Shown here: piece after piece, positions 28,377 through 36,002 of the stretch
How the letters are laid out: each line of letters opens with the position of its first letter
Numbering within the stretch: the first letter of the stretch is position 1
From: Lentilactobacillus diolivorans DSM 14421
Lineage (GTDB): Bacteria > Bacillota > Bacilli > Lactobacillales > Lactobacillaceae
DNA length: 64,000 bases
Reading direction: 5' to 3'
Assembly (NCBI RefSeq): GCF_001434255.1
Contig: NZ_AZEY01000107.1
Span: 1 to 64,000 of the forward strand
Translations under genes and position numbers: made by a program
Notes under the pieces: model-generated
What the model saw: the letters and a program-made list of their open reading frames with translations, nothing else
The model's database searches: none
Told to the model about the DNA's origin: nothing

Positions 28377-28796
28377 ATGAAAAAAATAGTTACGCTCTAT
28401 AACCAATACCTCGAAGTCATTTCATATCTTTTTTGGGGTGTCATTACAACTCTTGTTAACCTTGGTGTTTTCGCCGGGTTACACTGGTTCACCAATTGGA
28501 ATTACATGATTAACAATGCCATTGCGTGGTTTATCAGCGTTTTGGTTGCCTATCTATCTAATAAAACGTATGTTTTCCACTCCAAGACTGTGTCAGTCCT
28601 GGATTACCTAAAAGAAATGGCGTCATTTTTTGGTGGTCGTTTACTAGTTTTAGGTCTTGAAATGGTTATCCTATACGTCGGAATTACACTCTTAAGCGGA
28701 AACGAATTGATCGTTAAAATTATCGATAACGTGATTGTGGTTATCGTTAATTATTTCTGGTCAAAATGGGCGGTATTTCAGAATCATGAATCTTAA
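28377..28796 (+). CDS. GtrA-like membrane protein
   Basis: 139 residues with four hydrophobic helices, the GtrA fold (SYLFWGVITTLVNLGVFAGLHW, WFISVLVAYLSNKTYVF, the third around LGLEMVILYVGITLL, and IDNVIVVIVNYFWSKWAVF). GtrA-like proteins are proposed to flip polyprenyl-phosphate sugars across the membrane. Its gene begins 4 nt after the GT2 gene, so the two form a pair. The ribosome binding site is weak (GAAAGACG). A TTG at 28350 is an alternative start. Confidence 0.85.
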   Translation: MKKIVTLYNQYLEVISYLFWGVITTLVNLGVFAGLHWFTNWNYMINNAIAWFISVLVAYLSNKTYVFHSKTVSVLDYLKEMASFFGGRLLVLGLEMVILYVGITLLSGNELIVKIIDNVIVVIVNYFWSKWAVFQNHES

Positions 28797-28838
28797 TGGG
28801 ATAACTTTCCAATCAACAAGTTAAAGGATGGTCTTAAT

Positions 28839-28985
28839 ATGCAACGGTTAAATCGACAAACGCTCAGGAAACGCCGCGAAGAATTTCCTGAAGGCTACTA
28901 TACCCGCAATGACGGTTTCAAGCTGTTGGCAATGTCAGCAATATTAATTGCACTTCTGGTAGTTTGTGCAAAAGCTCTGATGTAA
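28839..28985 (+). CDS. Small single-span membrane protein
   Basis: 48 residues translated directly from the sequence. The N-terminal part is basic (MQRLNRQTLRKRREEF), then PEGYYTRNDGF, then a hydrophobic helix (LLAMSAILIALLVVCAKALM) reaching the C-terminus. AAAGGATGG stands about 10 nt before the ATG. It lies 42 nt after the GtrA-like gene and before a hairpin, so it is probably the third gene of that unit. No family recognised. Confidence 0.55.
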   Translation: MQRLNRQTLRKRREEFPEGYYTRNDGFKLLAMSAILIALLVVCAKALM

Positions 28986-28996
28986 ATAAAGAAATA

Positions 28997-29034
28997 CTGA
29001 GGCTGGGACAATCGTCATTTGTTCCAGCCTCAGT
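28997..29034 (+). terminator. Hairpin of the GGGACA type after the small membrane protein gene
   Basis: TGAGGCTGGGACA pairs with TGTTCCAGCCTCA, a stem of about 13 bp. There is no T run directly after it, so termination may be weak. It is joined through the TCACGATTATTACCGAG box (29049-29065) to the repeat units that follow, the same composite order as after clpE. Confidence 0.65.
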
Positions 29035-29068
29035 TCAGTTCAGTTCAATCACGATTATTACCGAGCAT

Positions 29069-29159
29069 GCTGGACAAGAGGTAACTTTCAGGCGTGTACC
29101 CGAATCAACGAGATATTCAGATTCAGAATATCTCGTTGAACTTGTTACCTAGCAGAAAC
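29069..29159. repeat. Half-unit of the palindromic element (array B)
   Basis: Carries an altered left portion (CAAGAGGTAACTTTCAGGCG), a perfect apical hairpin CAACGAGATATTC-AGATTCA-GAATATCTCGTTG, and the linker GAACTTGTTACCTAGCAGAAAC that also precedes the complete units in arrays A and F. Confidence 0.7.
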
Positions 29160-29271
29160 GTGGGCCAGCAAGCAGACCCCGGCCATACAAGCCCCCTGAC
29201 TTAATATTCCAAAATCGGGAATATCAAGTCAGGGGGCTTATATTCTGGAGTCTAAACACTTGCTGGCCCAC
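29160..29271. repeat. Palindromic intergenic element, long form (copy B)
   Basis: 112 bp. Outer arms GTGGGCCAGCAAG/CTTGCTGGCCCAC and inner arms AAGCCCCCTGACTTAATATT/AATATCAAGTCAGGGGGCTT, both different in sequence from the other copies. The internal motifs CCCCGGCCATA and TATATTCTGGAGTCTAAAC are shared. It lies between convergent genes (small membrane protein, plus; ABC permease, minus) and is followed by CTCTATTT. Confidence 0.9.
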
Positions 29272-29323
29272 TCTATTTATCCGAACAGCGCAGCAGCCAC
29301 CCCACCCCTGCACCTGCTATAAT

Positions 29324-29995
29324 CTAACGAGCTAAAAAGTGTTCTAACTGAGTTTGGCCAACTGTCATCAACCAGCAAAAGAACCAATAGATTACTGCCA
29401 TCATAATGTAAATACTCATGTAATCTTGGTAAGCGCCGGCTACAATTTTTGCATCCATAAACATTTCACTAACCGTGATCATCGCTGCCAGCGACGTACT
29501 TTTGAATAAGTCGAGTAAAATATTGCCCAAAGCAGGAATAGCTATTTGGAATGCCTGTGGGAAAATCACTTTAGCAATTACTTTTCGATATGGCAATCCC
29601 AACGAATAAGCAGCCTCCCACTGGCCAAGATCGACAGCACTAAATGACGACCGAAAAACTTCTGAAACGAACGCACTACAATTAATTGTAAAGGCAATAA
29701 TGGCTGCTGGTAATGCATCTGCACCAAAACCAAAGTAAATAATAAACAGTAGTACCAACATTGGAACGCCCCGCATAAATGAAATAAACGCCCGGGCAGG
29801 CCAGTGAAGTAATTTATAATGACTTAACTGAGCCAGGGTTAAAAACAAGCCCAAGACTAGCGCACAACCAAAACTAACCACCGTTAACCATAACGACATT
29901 GGAAATCCGGCCATAATTTTAGGGATTGAGTGAACAGCTAATGGCGCATTGAAAAAATTTGGAATTGAAAAATATTTAAGAACGTCCAACCACAT
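29324..29995 (-). CDS. Polar amino acid ABC transporter permease (HisM/TcyB family)
   Basis: 223 residues with about five membrane helices. The EAA loop that contacts the ATPase is present (EAAYSLGLPYRKVIAKVIFPQAF). It starts 3 nt after the substrate-binding protein gene. No ATP-binding subunit gene is beside it on either side, so the transporter must borrow an ATPase encoded elsewhere. The substrate is not certain, but the binding protein resembles cystine or polar amino-acid receptors. Confidence 0.88.
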   Translation of the reverse strand: MWLDVLKYFSIPNFFNAPLAVHSIPKIMAGFPMSLWLTVVSFGCALVLGLFLTLAQLSHYKLLHWPARAFISFMRGVPMLVLLFIIYFGFGADALPAAIIAFTINCSAFVSEVFRSSFSAVDLGQWEAAYSLGLPYRKVIAKVIFPQAFQIAIPALGNILLDLFKSTSLAAMITVSEMFMDAKIVAGAYQDYMSIYIMMAVIYWFFCWLMTVGQTQLEHFLAR

Positions 29996-29998
29996 CGC

Positions 29999-30841
29999 CT
30001 ACTTTATCGTGAAAGTCCTTGAAATATGAACTTTAGGCTGCTTGGAAACATCAGCATGATAATATTTTTCTGATAGTTTCTTAAGAGTCCCGTCCTTCTT
30101 CAAAGATGCCAAAGCTTTGTTAACTTGCTTCTGAAGCTTAGTGTTACCCTTCTTCATAACAATTCCACTGCCTTTACCATCTTCATTGGTTCTAAAGTAC
30201 ATATTTGGTAAAATTTTTAACCCATTGTTTGGAACAGCAGCCAACGCCAATTTTTGCAGATAATAATCATTCATAATTAAATCAGTTTTACCACTTTTGA
30301 CATCTTTCATATAAATATCATTGGAAACATTATCATAGTTAACCGGCTTGGCACCCAATTGTTTAGCTAAACGTTGATAGTTGGTACCAGCTTCTCCAGC
30401 TGCTTTCTTTCCTTTAATGTCAGCCCAAGAATGAATCCCTGAATTATCCTTTTTACGAACAATCAGACTATCAAATGAATGTTTATATGGAGTTGATAAG
30501 GTAAATTGCTTCCTGCGAGCAGGTGAAACCGCAAAATCATTGGCGGCCATGTCAGCTTTACCAGACTTAACAGCCGTTAATTGACCATCAACGCTCATTT
30601 CCTTAAATTCAACTTTCCGGCCCATTTTTTTAGCTACATCACGAACAATCTCAACGTCAAATCCAGTTAATTTATTACTCTTTTCATCATGAAACGAAGT
30701 TGGGTACAATGTTCCCGAAGTCGCACAAATCAGTGGCCCCTTTGAACTGGAAGATGATTTTTGACCACACCCTGTTAATATCACAGCAGCTGCCCCAACA
30801 ACGGCAAGTATTCCCAACCAACGAAATTTAAACTTTTTCAT
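29999..30841 (-). CDS. Amino acid ABC transporter substrate-binding lipoprotein
   Basis: 280 residues. A lipoprotein signal peptide with lipobox LTGC ends near Cys25, followed by a Ser-rich linker. The SBP family 3 fold follows: CATSGTLYPTSFHDEKSNKLTGFDVEIVRDVAKKMG, KADMAANDFAVSPARRKQFTLSTPY, GEAGTNYQRLAKQLGA and MNDYYLQKLAL. It is anchored outside the membrane and delivers an amino acid (cystine-like or polar) to the permease encoded 3 nt downstream. GGAGG precedes the ATG, and a strong promoter lies at 30877-30905. Confidence 0.9.
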   Translation of the reverse strand: MKKFKFRWLGILAVVGAAAVILTGCGQKSSSSSKGPLICATSGTLYPTSFHDEKSNKLTGFDVEIVRDVAKKMGRKVEFKEMSVDGQLTAVKSGKADMAANDFAVSPARRKQFTLSTPYKHSFDSLIVRKKDNSGIHSWADIKGKKAAGEAGTNYQRLAKQLGAKPVNYDNVSNDIYMKDVKSGKTDLIMNDYYLQKLALAAVPNNGLKILPNMYFRTNEDGKGSGIVMKKGNTKLQKQVNKALASLKKDGTLKKLSEKYYHADVSKQPKVHISRTFTIK

Positions 30842-30876
30842 TAATGATATCCTCCTTAAATTTAGAAACCAAGACT

Positions 30877-30905
30877 ATTATATGTTGGTGTAACCGATTT
30901 CACAA
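30877..30905 (-). promoter_or_regulatory. Promoter of the amino acid ABC genes
   Basis: Minus strand: TTGTGA, 17-nt spacer, TATAAT, 36 nt before the start codon. The short leader leaves no room for a T-box or riboswitch. Confidence 0.7.
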
Positions 30906-31081
30906 GTGAGGTTGGAAAAACCAATCTTCTGAACCAAGTTTCACAATCAATGGGCTACTCAAAAAGTTATCGGCAACCCACAACGTTCCTGTCTCTTGAC
31001 CATTTTCATCAAAATTTCATTGGCAAATGATCAACCTTAGGACTAAGCTTAATTTAATATGAATTGGAAGAAGATGCTGCT

Positions 31082-32041
31082 TTGAAAGCATTTGTAATTA
31101 GTCATGCTGGTGGCCCGGAACAGCTGCAGCTAAAAGATGTTACCACTCCAAAAGTAAGGGCTGGTTGGAGTCTTGTTAAAATTAAAGGATTTGGAATTAA
31201 CCGTTCTGAAATTTTCACCCGACTGGGTTACTCACCAGTGATTTTTCCACGAATTTTAGGAATTGAAGGTGTTGGGGTGATTGCTGAATCAACTGACCCC
31301 ACTCGGCTTCCGCAAGGTCAAAAAGTAGTATCACTTATGCACGGGATGGGCCGGGAATTTGATGGCAGTTATGCCCAATATGCCCTTTTACCGAATAACA
31401 ATATTTACCCAGTTACCACGCATTTGTCATGGCCGGAATTGGCAGCTATTCCCGAAACCTATTTCACCGCCTATGGCTCATTGCTGGCAATGAAAATTCA
31501 ACAGGCCAATTCATTATTGATCAGAGCTGCCACAAGTGGTGTTGGCATTGCTGCTATGAAATTAGCTAAGGCGATGAACCCAACTATCAACACAACCGGC
31601 AGCACTCGTAGCAAAAATAAATTGGCTCAATTAAAAGCAGTCGGGTTTGATCAATCAATTCTGGATAGCAACCGGTATCTCCAAACTAAATCCCACTTTG
31701 ATTCAATTTTGGAACTTGTTGGCCCGGCAACATTAGTTAATTCACTTCAGCTGCTTAATTCTGGCGGCATTCTTTGTAATACAGGTGAATTGGGTGGGAT
31801 GGATGATCCGAAATGGACGATGAACAATTTTGATCCATTTAAGATCCCTTCTGGTGCCTACCTAACCATCTTCAGTTCAGACACTGTGAACGAAAAAACA
31901 TTTAATGATCTCATTGGTCTAATTGATCGTCATCACATCAACGTTAAACCCACCAAAGTATTTGATTTCGCACATACGCCTAATGCTCAGGCAGCTTTGG
32001 ATCATCCTGATAGTTTTGGCAAAGTTGTCGTGCTAACTTAA
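31082..32041 (+). CDS. Zinc-free quinone oxidoreductase-type dehydrogenase (MDR superfamily)
   Basis: 319 residues. GroES-like N-terminal domain (MKAFVISHAGGPEQLQLKD) and NAD(P)-binding Rossmann domain with LIRAATSGVGIAAMKLAKAMN, which matches the AxxGGVG-type loop of quinone oxidoreductases. No structural-zinc Cys cluster is seen. It likely reduces a quinone or enone with NADPH; the substrate is unknown. The start is TTG with GGAAGAAG 8 nt upstream. The frame extends six codons further without support. Probably monocistronic. Confidence 0.85.
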   Translation: MKAFVISHAGGPEQLQLKDVTTPKVRAGWSLVKIKGFGINRSEIFTRLGYSPVIFPRILGIEGVGVIAESTDPTRLPQGQKVVSLMHGMGREFDGSYAQYALLPNNNIYPVTTHLSWPELAAIPETYFTAYGSLLAMKIQQANSLLIRAATSGVGIAAMKLAKAMNPTINTTGSTRSKNKLAQLKAVGFDQSILDSNRYLQTKSHFDSILELVGPATLVNSLQLLNSGGILCNTGELGGMDDPKWTMNNFDPFKIPSGAYLTIFSSDTVNEKTFNDLIGLIDRHHINVKPTKVFDFAHTPNAQAALDHPDSFGKVVVLT

Positions 32042-32086
32042 TAAATATGCTATTCTAATAAAAATAACTTCGGAGGCCATTCAACC

Positions 32087-32590
32087 ATGACTACTAAAGA
32101 AGACTACATTAGACAATTTCAACTAACACCTCATCCAGAGGGTGGTTGGTATCAACAAATTTACCACAGTGAGGACAAATATTTTGACCTTGAAAGTGGT
32201 GGTCAACGATATCGTTATACATCCATTTATTTTTTACTCGATAGTACCAGCCCTTCCCATTTTCATCGTCTCAACCATGATGAACTGTGGTATTTTCACG
32301 CCGGCCAAGGCATCACAATTCATTGTATTTCGCCTAATGGTCACTACCAAGCCGTTAAATTGGGGCAAAACATTCAATCAGGTGAGCGACTGCAGTTCAA
32401 AGTTCCCAAAGAGACAATTTTTGCGTCAGAAGTCAGCGATTCAAATAGCTTCGGTTTTGTGAGTTGCATGGTTGCACCCGGTTTTGACTATCGTGATTTC
32501 GAACTACTTTCTAAAGAAAAATTATTAGCCAGGTACCCACAACATCGATCGGTGATTGATCGCCTTGCAGTTGACGACACTAACCAGTAG
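32087..32590 (+). CDS. Cupin domain protein (DUF985 family)
   Basis: 167 residues. It begins with FQLTPHPEGGWYQQIYHS, the DUF985 signature, then the cupin barrel with SHFHRLNHDELWYFHAG (metal-ligand His and Glu) and CMVAPGFDYRDFEL at the end. Members are small sugar- or metal-binding cupins without agreed function. CGGAGG precedes the ATG. Confidence 0.88.
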   Translation: MTTKEDYIRQFQLTPHPEGGWYQQIYHSEDKYFDLESGGQRYRYTSIYFLLDSTSPSHFHRLNHDELWYFHAGQGITIHCISPNGHYQAVKLGQNIQSGERLQFKVPKETIFASEVSDSNSFGFVSCMVAPGFDYRDFELLSKEKLLARYPQHRSVIDRLAVDDTNQ

Positions 32591-32616
32591 CCTCGATTAC
32601 TTATTCATTTATAGAC

Positions 32617-32668
32617 AAAAAGGAGCCCTCCAGAACAAAATTATATTGCTCTAGAGGACTCCTTTTTA
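32617..32668. terminator. Bidirectional terminator between the cupin gene and tRNA-Arg
   Basis: AAAAAGGAGCCCTCCAGA ... TCTAGAGGACTCCTTTTT, a long stem with A and T runs on both sides. It can serve the cupin gene on the plus strand and the tRNA on the minus strand. Confidence 0.85.
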
Positions 32669-32717
32669 GTGCAGTCCGTCATCATTAATGATTCTTAAAC
32701 CCGCATGATTCCTTTAC

Positions 32718-32790
32718 TGACCCCACCCGGACTCGAACCGGGATCAACCGCTTAGGAGGCGGGTGCCCTATCCAGTTGTGCTATGGGGCC
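32718..32790 (-). tRNA. tRNA-Arg (anticodon CCT)
   Basis: 73 nt on the minus strand. Acceptor stem GGCCCCA/TGGGGTC, D arm with AACTGGATA loop, anticodon loop CTCCTAA giving anticodon CCT (codon AGG), T stem CCCGG with loop TTCGAGT, discriminator A. CCA is not encoded. It is a lone tRNA between a terminator and the helicase gene. No integrated element or att-like repeat was seen beside it. Confidence 0.95.
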
Positions 32791-32843
32791 AAAAACAAAC
32801 ACAATTTAATTTTCTCATTTATTAGTTAACCTGTAAAGAGAAA

Positions 32844-34136
32844 TTATTTCTGGGTCCGTTTGTAATGCATCCCCTTACGCTTGGAATGTTTGTGCTTGCG
32901 TTTACCTTCATGATGGCCGACCGGCGATTTATGAGAAACAGGTTTTCGACCGTTTGTACGATCATCAGATGATTTTTTGACATTTTTCTTTTGTTTCGCT
33001 TCTGAATCTCCCGTTTCCACTGGGTGACTTGGGCGTGTATCTGAAAGCTGATTCTCATCAAAATAAATCTTTGTTAACTCATAACCATCGCCACGAACTA
33101 ATTGTTTTAAATTTCGCAGATCATGATCATCACCCATATTAATGACTAACCCATCTTGATGCATCCGACCGGTTCTTCCGACTCGATGGACATAAGTCCT
33201 TGGGTCCTTAGGTAAATCAAAATTAATCACAGCCGGTAGTTTAGGGATGTCAATGCCACGGGCCGCAACGTCGGTTGTTAACAGCAGTCGAACTTTTCCC
33301 TTCCGAAAATCCTTCAATGCAGTTTGTCGCGATGTTTGCCGCTGCTCACTCGTCAACTTGGCAGCTTCACGAATGTGATGATGAATCAAAAAGCCAGACA
33401 CTTTCTGTAGCGTATTCATCTGATCAAAGAAAACTAGTGCCTTAAAGTCTTTCATATGCAGGAATCTCAACAACATTAATTCCTTCTTATGGTTTGAAAC
33501 TTCTAATAACCCATGCTTAACATTTCCCTGCGTATCATCAATTTTGGTAACATCAAAAGTCAAAATATCTTGAACAAACCAACGGTTAATATGTGAAAGC
33601 AAATCACTTTTAGTCGCAGAAAAGAATCCCAACGAGGCTGACTCCGGTGCTGAATCAACCAAAGCCCGAATTTCCGGTAACGTTTCTTCACTGAGGAGAT
33701 TATCCGCCTCGTCGATCACAATCGACTGCACTGAATCCAATTTTAGCTTTCCTAAATCAATCAAATTCGTAATCCGGCCAGTCGTACCCACAATCACATT
33801 AGGATGGCTTTTTAAACGGTCAATCTGGCGTTTAATATTCACACCGCCAATCATCCCTTCCACCGAAAGGCCAATCAGCTGCCCCCATTCCAGCAATACC
33901 CGTTGTGTTTGCATTGCCAGCTCTGCAGATGGTTCCAACACCAATAGTGACAAACCATCTTCCGATTTGATTTTTTCAAGAAGCGGCAACGCAAAGGCAA
34001 CCGTTTTGCCTGAACCGGTTGGTGCTAATCCCAACACACTTTTACCCTCAGCTAAAGGTTGATAAACTGCCCTTTGAATTGCGGTAAAATCTTTATATCC
34101 AAGTGCCTTGGCATGTTCTTCAAATTCAGTTATCAA
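32844..34136 (-). CDS. DEAD-box RNA helicase
   Basis: 430 residues. Q motif (YKDFTAIQRAVYQ), motif I APTGSGKTV, motif II DEAD (DEADNLL), motif III SAT, motif VI HRVGRTGR. The C-terminal tail from ~370 is highly basic (KKNVKKSSDDRTNG, HHEGKRKHKHSKRKG) and should bind RNA. Size and tail resemble CshB-type cold-shock helicases acting in RNA decay or ribosome assembly. The start is TTG with CGGAGAAAG upstream. A longer frame would overlap the preceding gene. It lies 16 nt after the oxidoreductase gene. Confidence 0.92.
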   Translation of the reverse strand: MITEFEEHAKALGYKDFTAIQRAVYQPLAEGKSVLGLAPTGSGKTVAFALPLLEKIKSEDGLSLLVLEPSAELAMQTQRVLLEWGQLIGLSVEGMIGGVNIKRQIDRLKSHPNVIVGTTGRITNLIDLGKLKLDSVQSIVIDEADNLLSEETLPEIRALVDSAPESASLGFFSATKSDLLSHINRWFVQDILTFDVTKIDDTQGNVKHGLLEVSNHKKELMLLRFLHMKDFKALVFFDQMNTLQKVSGFLIHHHIREAAKLTSEQRQTSRQTALKDFRKGKVRLLLTTDVAARGIDIPKLPAVINFDLPKDPRTYVHRVGRTGRMHQDGLVINMGDDHDLRNLKQLVRGDGYELTKIYFDENQLSDTRPSHPVETGDSEAKQKKNVKKSSDDRTNGRKPVSHKSPVGHHEGKRKHKHSKRKGMHYKRTQK

Positions 34137-34152
34137 AATTCTTTCTCCGTTC

Positions 34153-35154
34153 TTAATCTTGGTCACCAACAAACGAGATATGTGCATCCTGCCGAAGATT
34201 GAAAAGGAGTTTATTCACATAAACACTCAGTTGACACCAATATGCATAATCTTTTTTATTTTGTTCATTGTTTGGATCATTAATCACGCGGGCAAAATCC
34301 TGGGCTTCAGGTAACATTGGGTTGGCTAATTTTTCACCACTAAGCAAATGCTGTTCCCCACTAGCATCAGTATAAGTTACCTTTTCAATTTCACCGGCAT
34401 CGTCAAGCTGAATAAAATCTTTTAATCCATAAATTTCAGATGGCATCGTTGAATTCGAAATCTTTGAAAAATTCAATGTTACTGTATATTCTGGATATTT
34501 CAAAATAGCCGTTCCCTTGCCATCAACCCCTGTTCGAATCAATTGCGGAAAGTAAGCAACCTCTTCCGGCATTCCAAACAAAGCAACAGCATCATAGGCC
34601 GTATATACGCCCAGGTCTTGAAGGGCACCGCCCGCATATTTTAACGAAAAGACATTTGGTTCTTCGCCACCCAGTACTTTGTCATAACGGGATGAATATT
34701 TTGAATAAGTAAATTCAGCACCTTGGACAATTTTCATTTTTCCAAGTTGATCTTCCATTGCTTGAAAATTAGGCGTGTGAACGTTTCTAGCTCCCTCAAA
34801 AAACAAAACAGAGGGGTGATCGAATAGTAATTCCTGAATTTCAGTCATTTGCTTTTGATTACTAAATGCCGGTTTTTCAACAATGACATTTTTACCGCTT
34901 TCAATGGCTAATTTTGCCTGCTCAAAATGAAGGCTATTCGGAGATGCAATATAAACAGTGTCAAATTTTCCATCCTTGAAGAACTTCTTTAAATCATCAA
35001 AAGTCTCTTTGGCACCATTACCTTTAGCAAAGGACTTTGCAGTCCCCAGTTTTCGGGAATACACACTCACTAGTTCATAAGTCTTAGCCAGCTTGATTGC
35101 GTCAACAAACTGCTGCGTAATCCAATTCGTCCCAATAATCCCTAACTCAATCAT
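34153..35154 (-). CDS. Gfo/Idh/MocA family oxidoreductase
   Basis: 333 residues. N-terminal Rossmann domain (LGIIGTNWITQQFVDAI), SPNSLHFEQAKLAIESGKNVIVEKPAF with the conserved EKP Lys, then the alpha/beta substrate domain (GGALQDLGVYTAYDAVALFG). It oxidises or reduces a sugar or cyclitol with NAD(P). The substrate cannot be told. The ATG at 35154 is taken because GGAAAGGTGG precedes it. It probably forms an operon with the helicase gene. Confidence 0.88.
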   Translation of the reverse strand: MIELGIIGTNWITQQFVDAIKLAKTYELVSVYSRKLGTAKSFAKGNGAKETFDDLKKFFKDGKFDTVYIASPNSLHFEQAKLAIESGKNVIVEKPAFSNQKQMTEIQELLFDHPSVLFFEGARNVHTPNFQAMEDQLGKMKIVQGAEFTYSKYSSRYDKVLGGEEPNVFSLKYAGGALQDLGVYTAYDAVALFGMPEEVAYFPQLIRTGVDGKGTAILKYPEYTVTLNFSKISNSTMPSEIYGLKDFIQLDDAGEIEKVTYTDASGEQHLLSGEKLANPMLPEAQDFARVINDPNNEQNKKDYAYWCQLSVYVNKLLFNLRQDAHISFVGDQD

Positions 35155-35281
35155 TTTAACGACCACCTTTCCTTTAACTGAATTGTAACAAGCTTTTAAC
35201 CAAATGAACACTTGAATTACCCCATATGGTTAACTAAATCCGCTATAATGAGTATCGAATATATTCTAGGGGATGTTTATC

Positions 35282-35662
35282 ATGCGAAAGCGAAGTATCA
35301 TCATTTTTTTAATTTCTTTTTTGATTGGGCTGTTTCATGCGCCTAAGTCAACCAAACGGGACCCGTCAACCGTTGACCCGCTGTTCTTCGCCGGAACATG
35401 GTTCTTTTCGGATCGACGAAATCGAGTTCACAAAATTCAAATTGGCCCAGATTTAAAGTTAACTATTGATGGCGAGAACCTCTCAGCTAAAGTATCGTCA
35501 CTTACCAGATATGAATTATCATACATTGATAAATTTGGCTACAAGCTTGAAATTCGGGGAAATGAAGCAAGGCCAATTAAATTTTACGATGAATCAGAAA
35601 ATGACACCTATGATCTTTACAACGGTAAGAATCAGGCCAAGATGACCGGCCCGGCCAAATAA
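35282..35662 (+). CDS. Small exported or membrane-tethered protein, possibly DUF4828
   Basis: 126 residues. An N-terminal hydrophobic helix (RSIIIFLISFLIGLFH) could be a signal peptide or anchor. The rest is a beta-rich domain of ~95 residues (PLFFAGTWFFSDRRNRVHKIQIGPDLKLTIDG ... YELSYIDKFGYKLEIRG ... YDLYNG). It resembles DUF4828 proteins of lactobacilli as I remember them, which is not certain. AGGGG lies 9 nt before the ATG at 35282. Divergent from the oxidoreductase gene. Confidence 0.7.
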   Translation: MRKRSIIIFLISFLIGLFHAPKSTKRDPSTVDPLFFAGTWFFSDRRNRVHKIQIGPDLKLTIDGENLSAKVSSLTRYELSYIDKFGYKLEIRGNEARPIKFYDESENDTYDLYNGKNQAKMTGPAK

Positions 35663-35693
35663 AACCAATTATTCGAATAACTAATTTGAGATT

Positions 35694-35738
35694 ACAAAGA
35701 TTGAAACAAATAACAAGGTTGCTTCAATCTTTTTTTAC
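35694..35738 (+). terminator. Terminator of the small exported protein gene
   Basis: AAAGATTGAA-14 nt-TTCAATCTTTTTTT, 35 nt after the stop codon, with a strong T run. Confidence 0.88.
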
Positions 35739-35881
35739 GCCCAAAATTTATCGCTTTTCTAAAATGTAGGTGCCTTTATGAGTATTCAATCAAACTGGTT
35801 TTTTAAAATTCTAGCCAGGTTAAGTCCCTTACCCCATGATTTCCAAATCGAATTTTGGGAGAGCTGCTCAACTAAAAACAC
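35739..35881. other. Intergenic spacer before palindromic copy C
   Basis: No gene or conserved motif seen. No half-unit of the repeat precedes this copy. Confidence 0.5.
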
Positions 35882-35990
35882 ATGACACAAGGCAGCCCCC
35901 GGCCATTTAAAGGACTTCCCGCAATATTCTCAAGCCCAGAATATTGCGGGAAGTCCTTTAAATTCTGGAGGCTAACCGCCTTGTGTCGCC
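35882..35990. repeat. Palindromic intergenic element, long form (copy C)
   Basis: 109 bp. Outer arms GACACAAGGC/GCCTTGTGTC, inner arms AGGACTTCCCGCAATATTCT/AGAATATTGCGGGAAGTCCT (perfect 20 bp, extended by AA/TT), loop CAAGCCC. Internal motifs AGCCCCCGGCCATTTA and TAAATTCTGGAGGCTAACC are conserved, and even AGCC/GGCT can pair. It lies between convergent genes and ends 12 nt before the GH25 stop codon. Confidence 0.9.
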
Positions 35991-36002
35991 CTCTGTCTTT
36001 TA

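Noticed and set aside
30842-30999. Riboswitch or T-box upstream of the amino acid ABC genes
   Set aside because: The promoter at 30877-30905 leaves a leader of about 30 nt, too short for either.
32718-32790. tRNA-Arg as an integration site of a mobile element
   Set aside because: No integrase, no duplicated tRNA 3' end and ordinary housekeeping genes on both sides.
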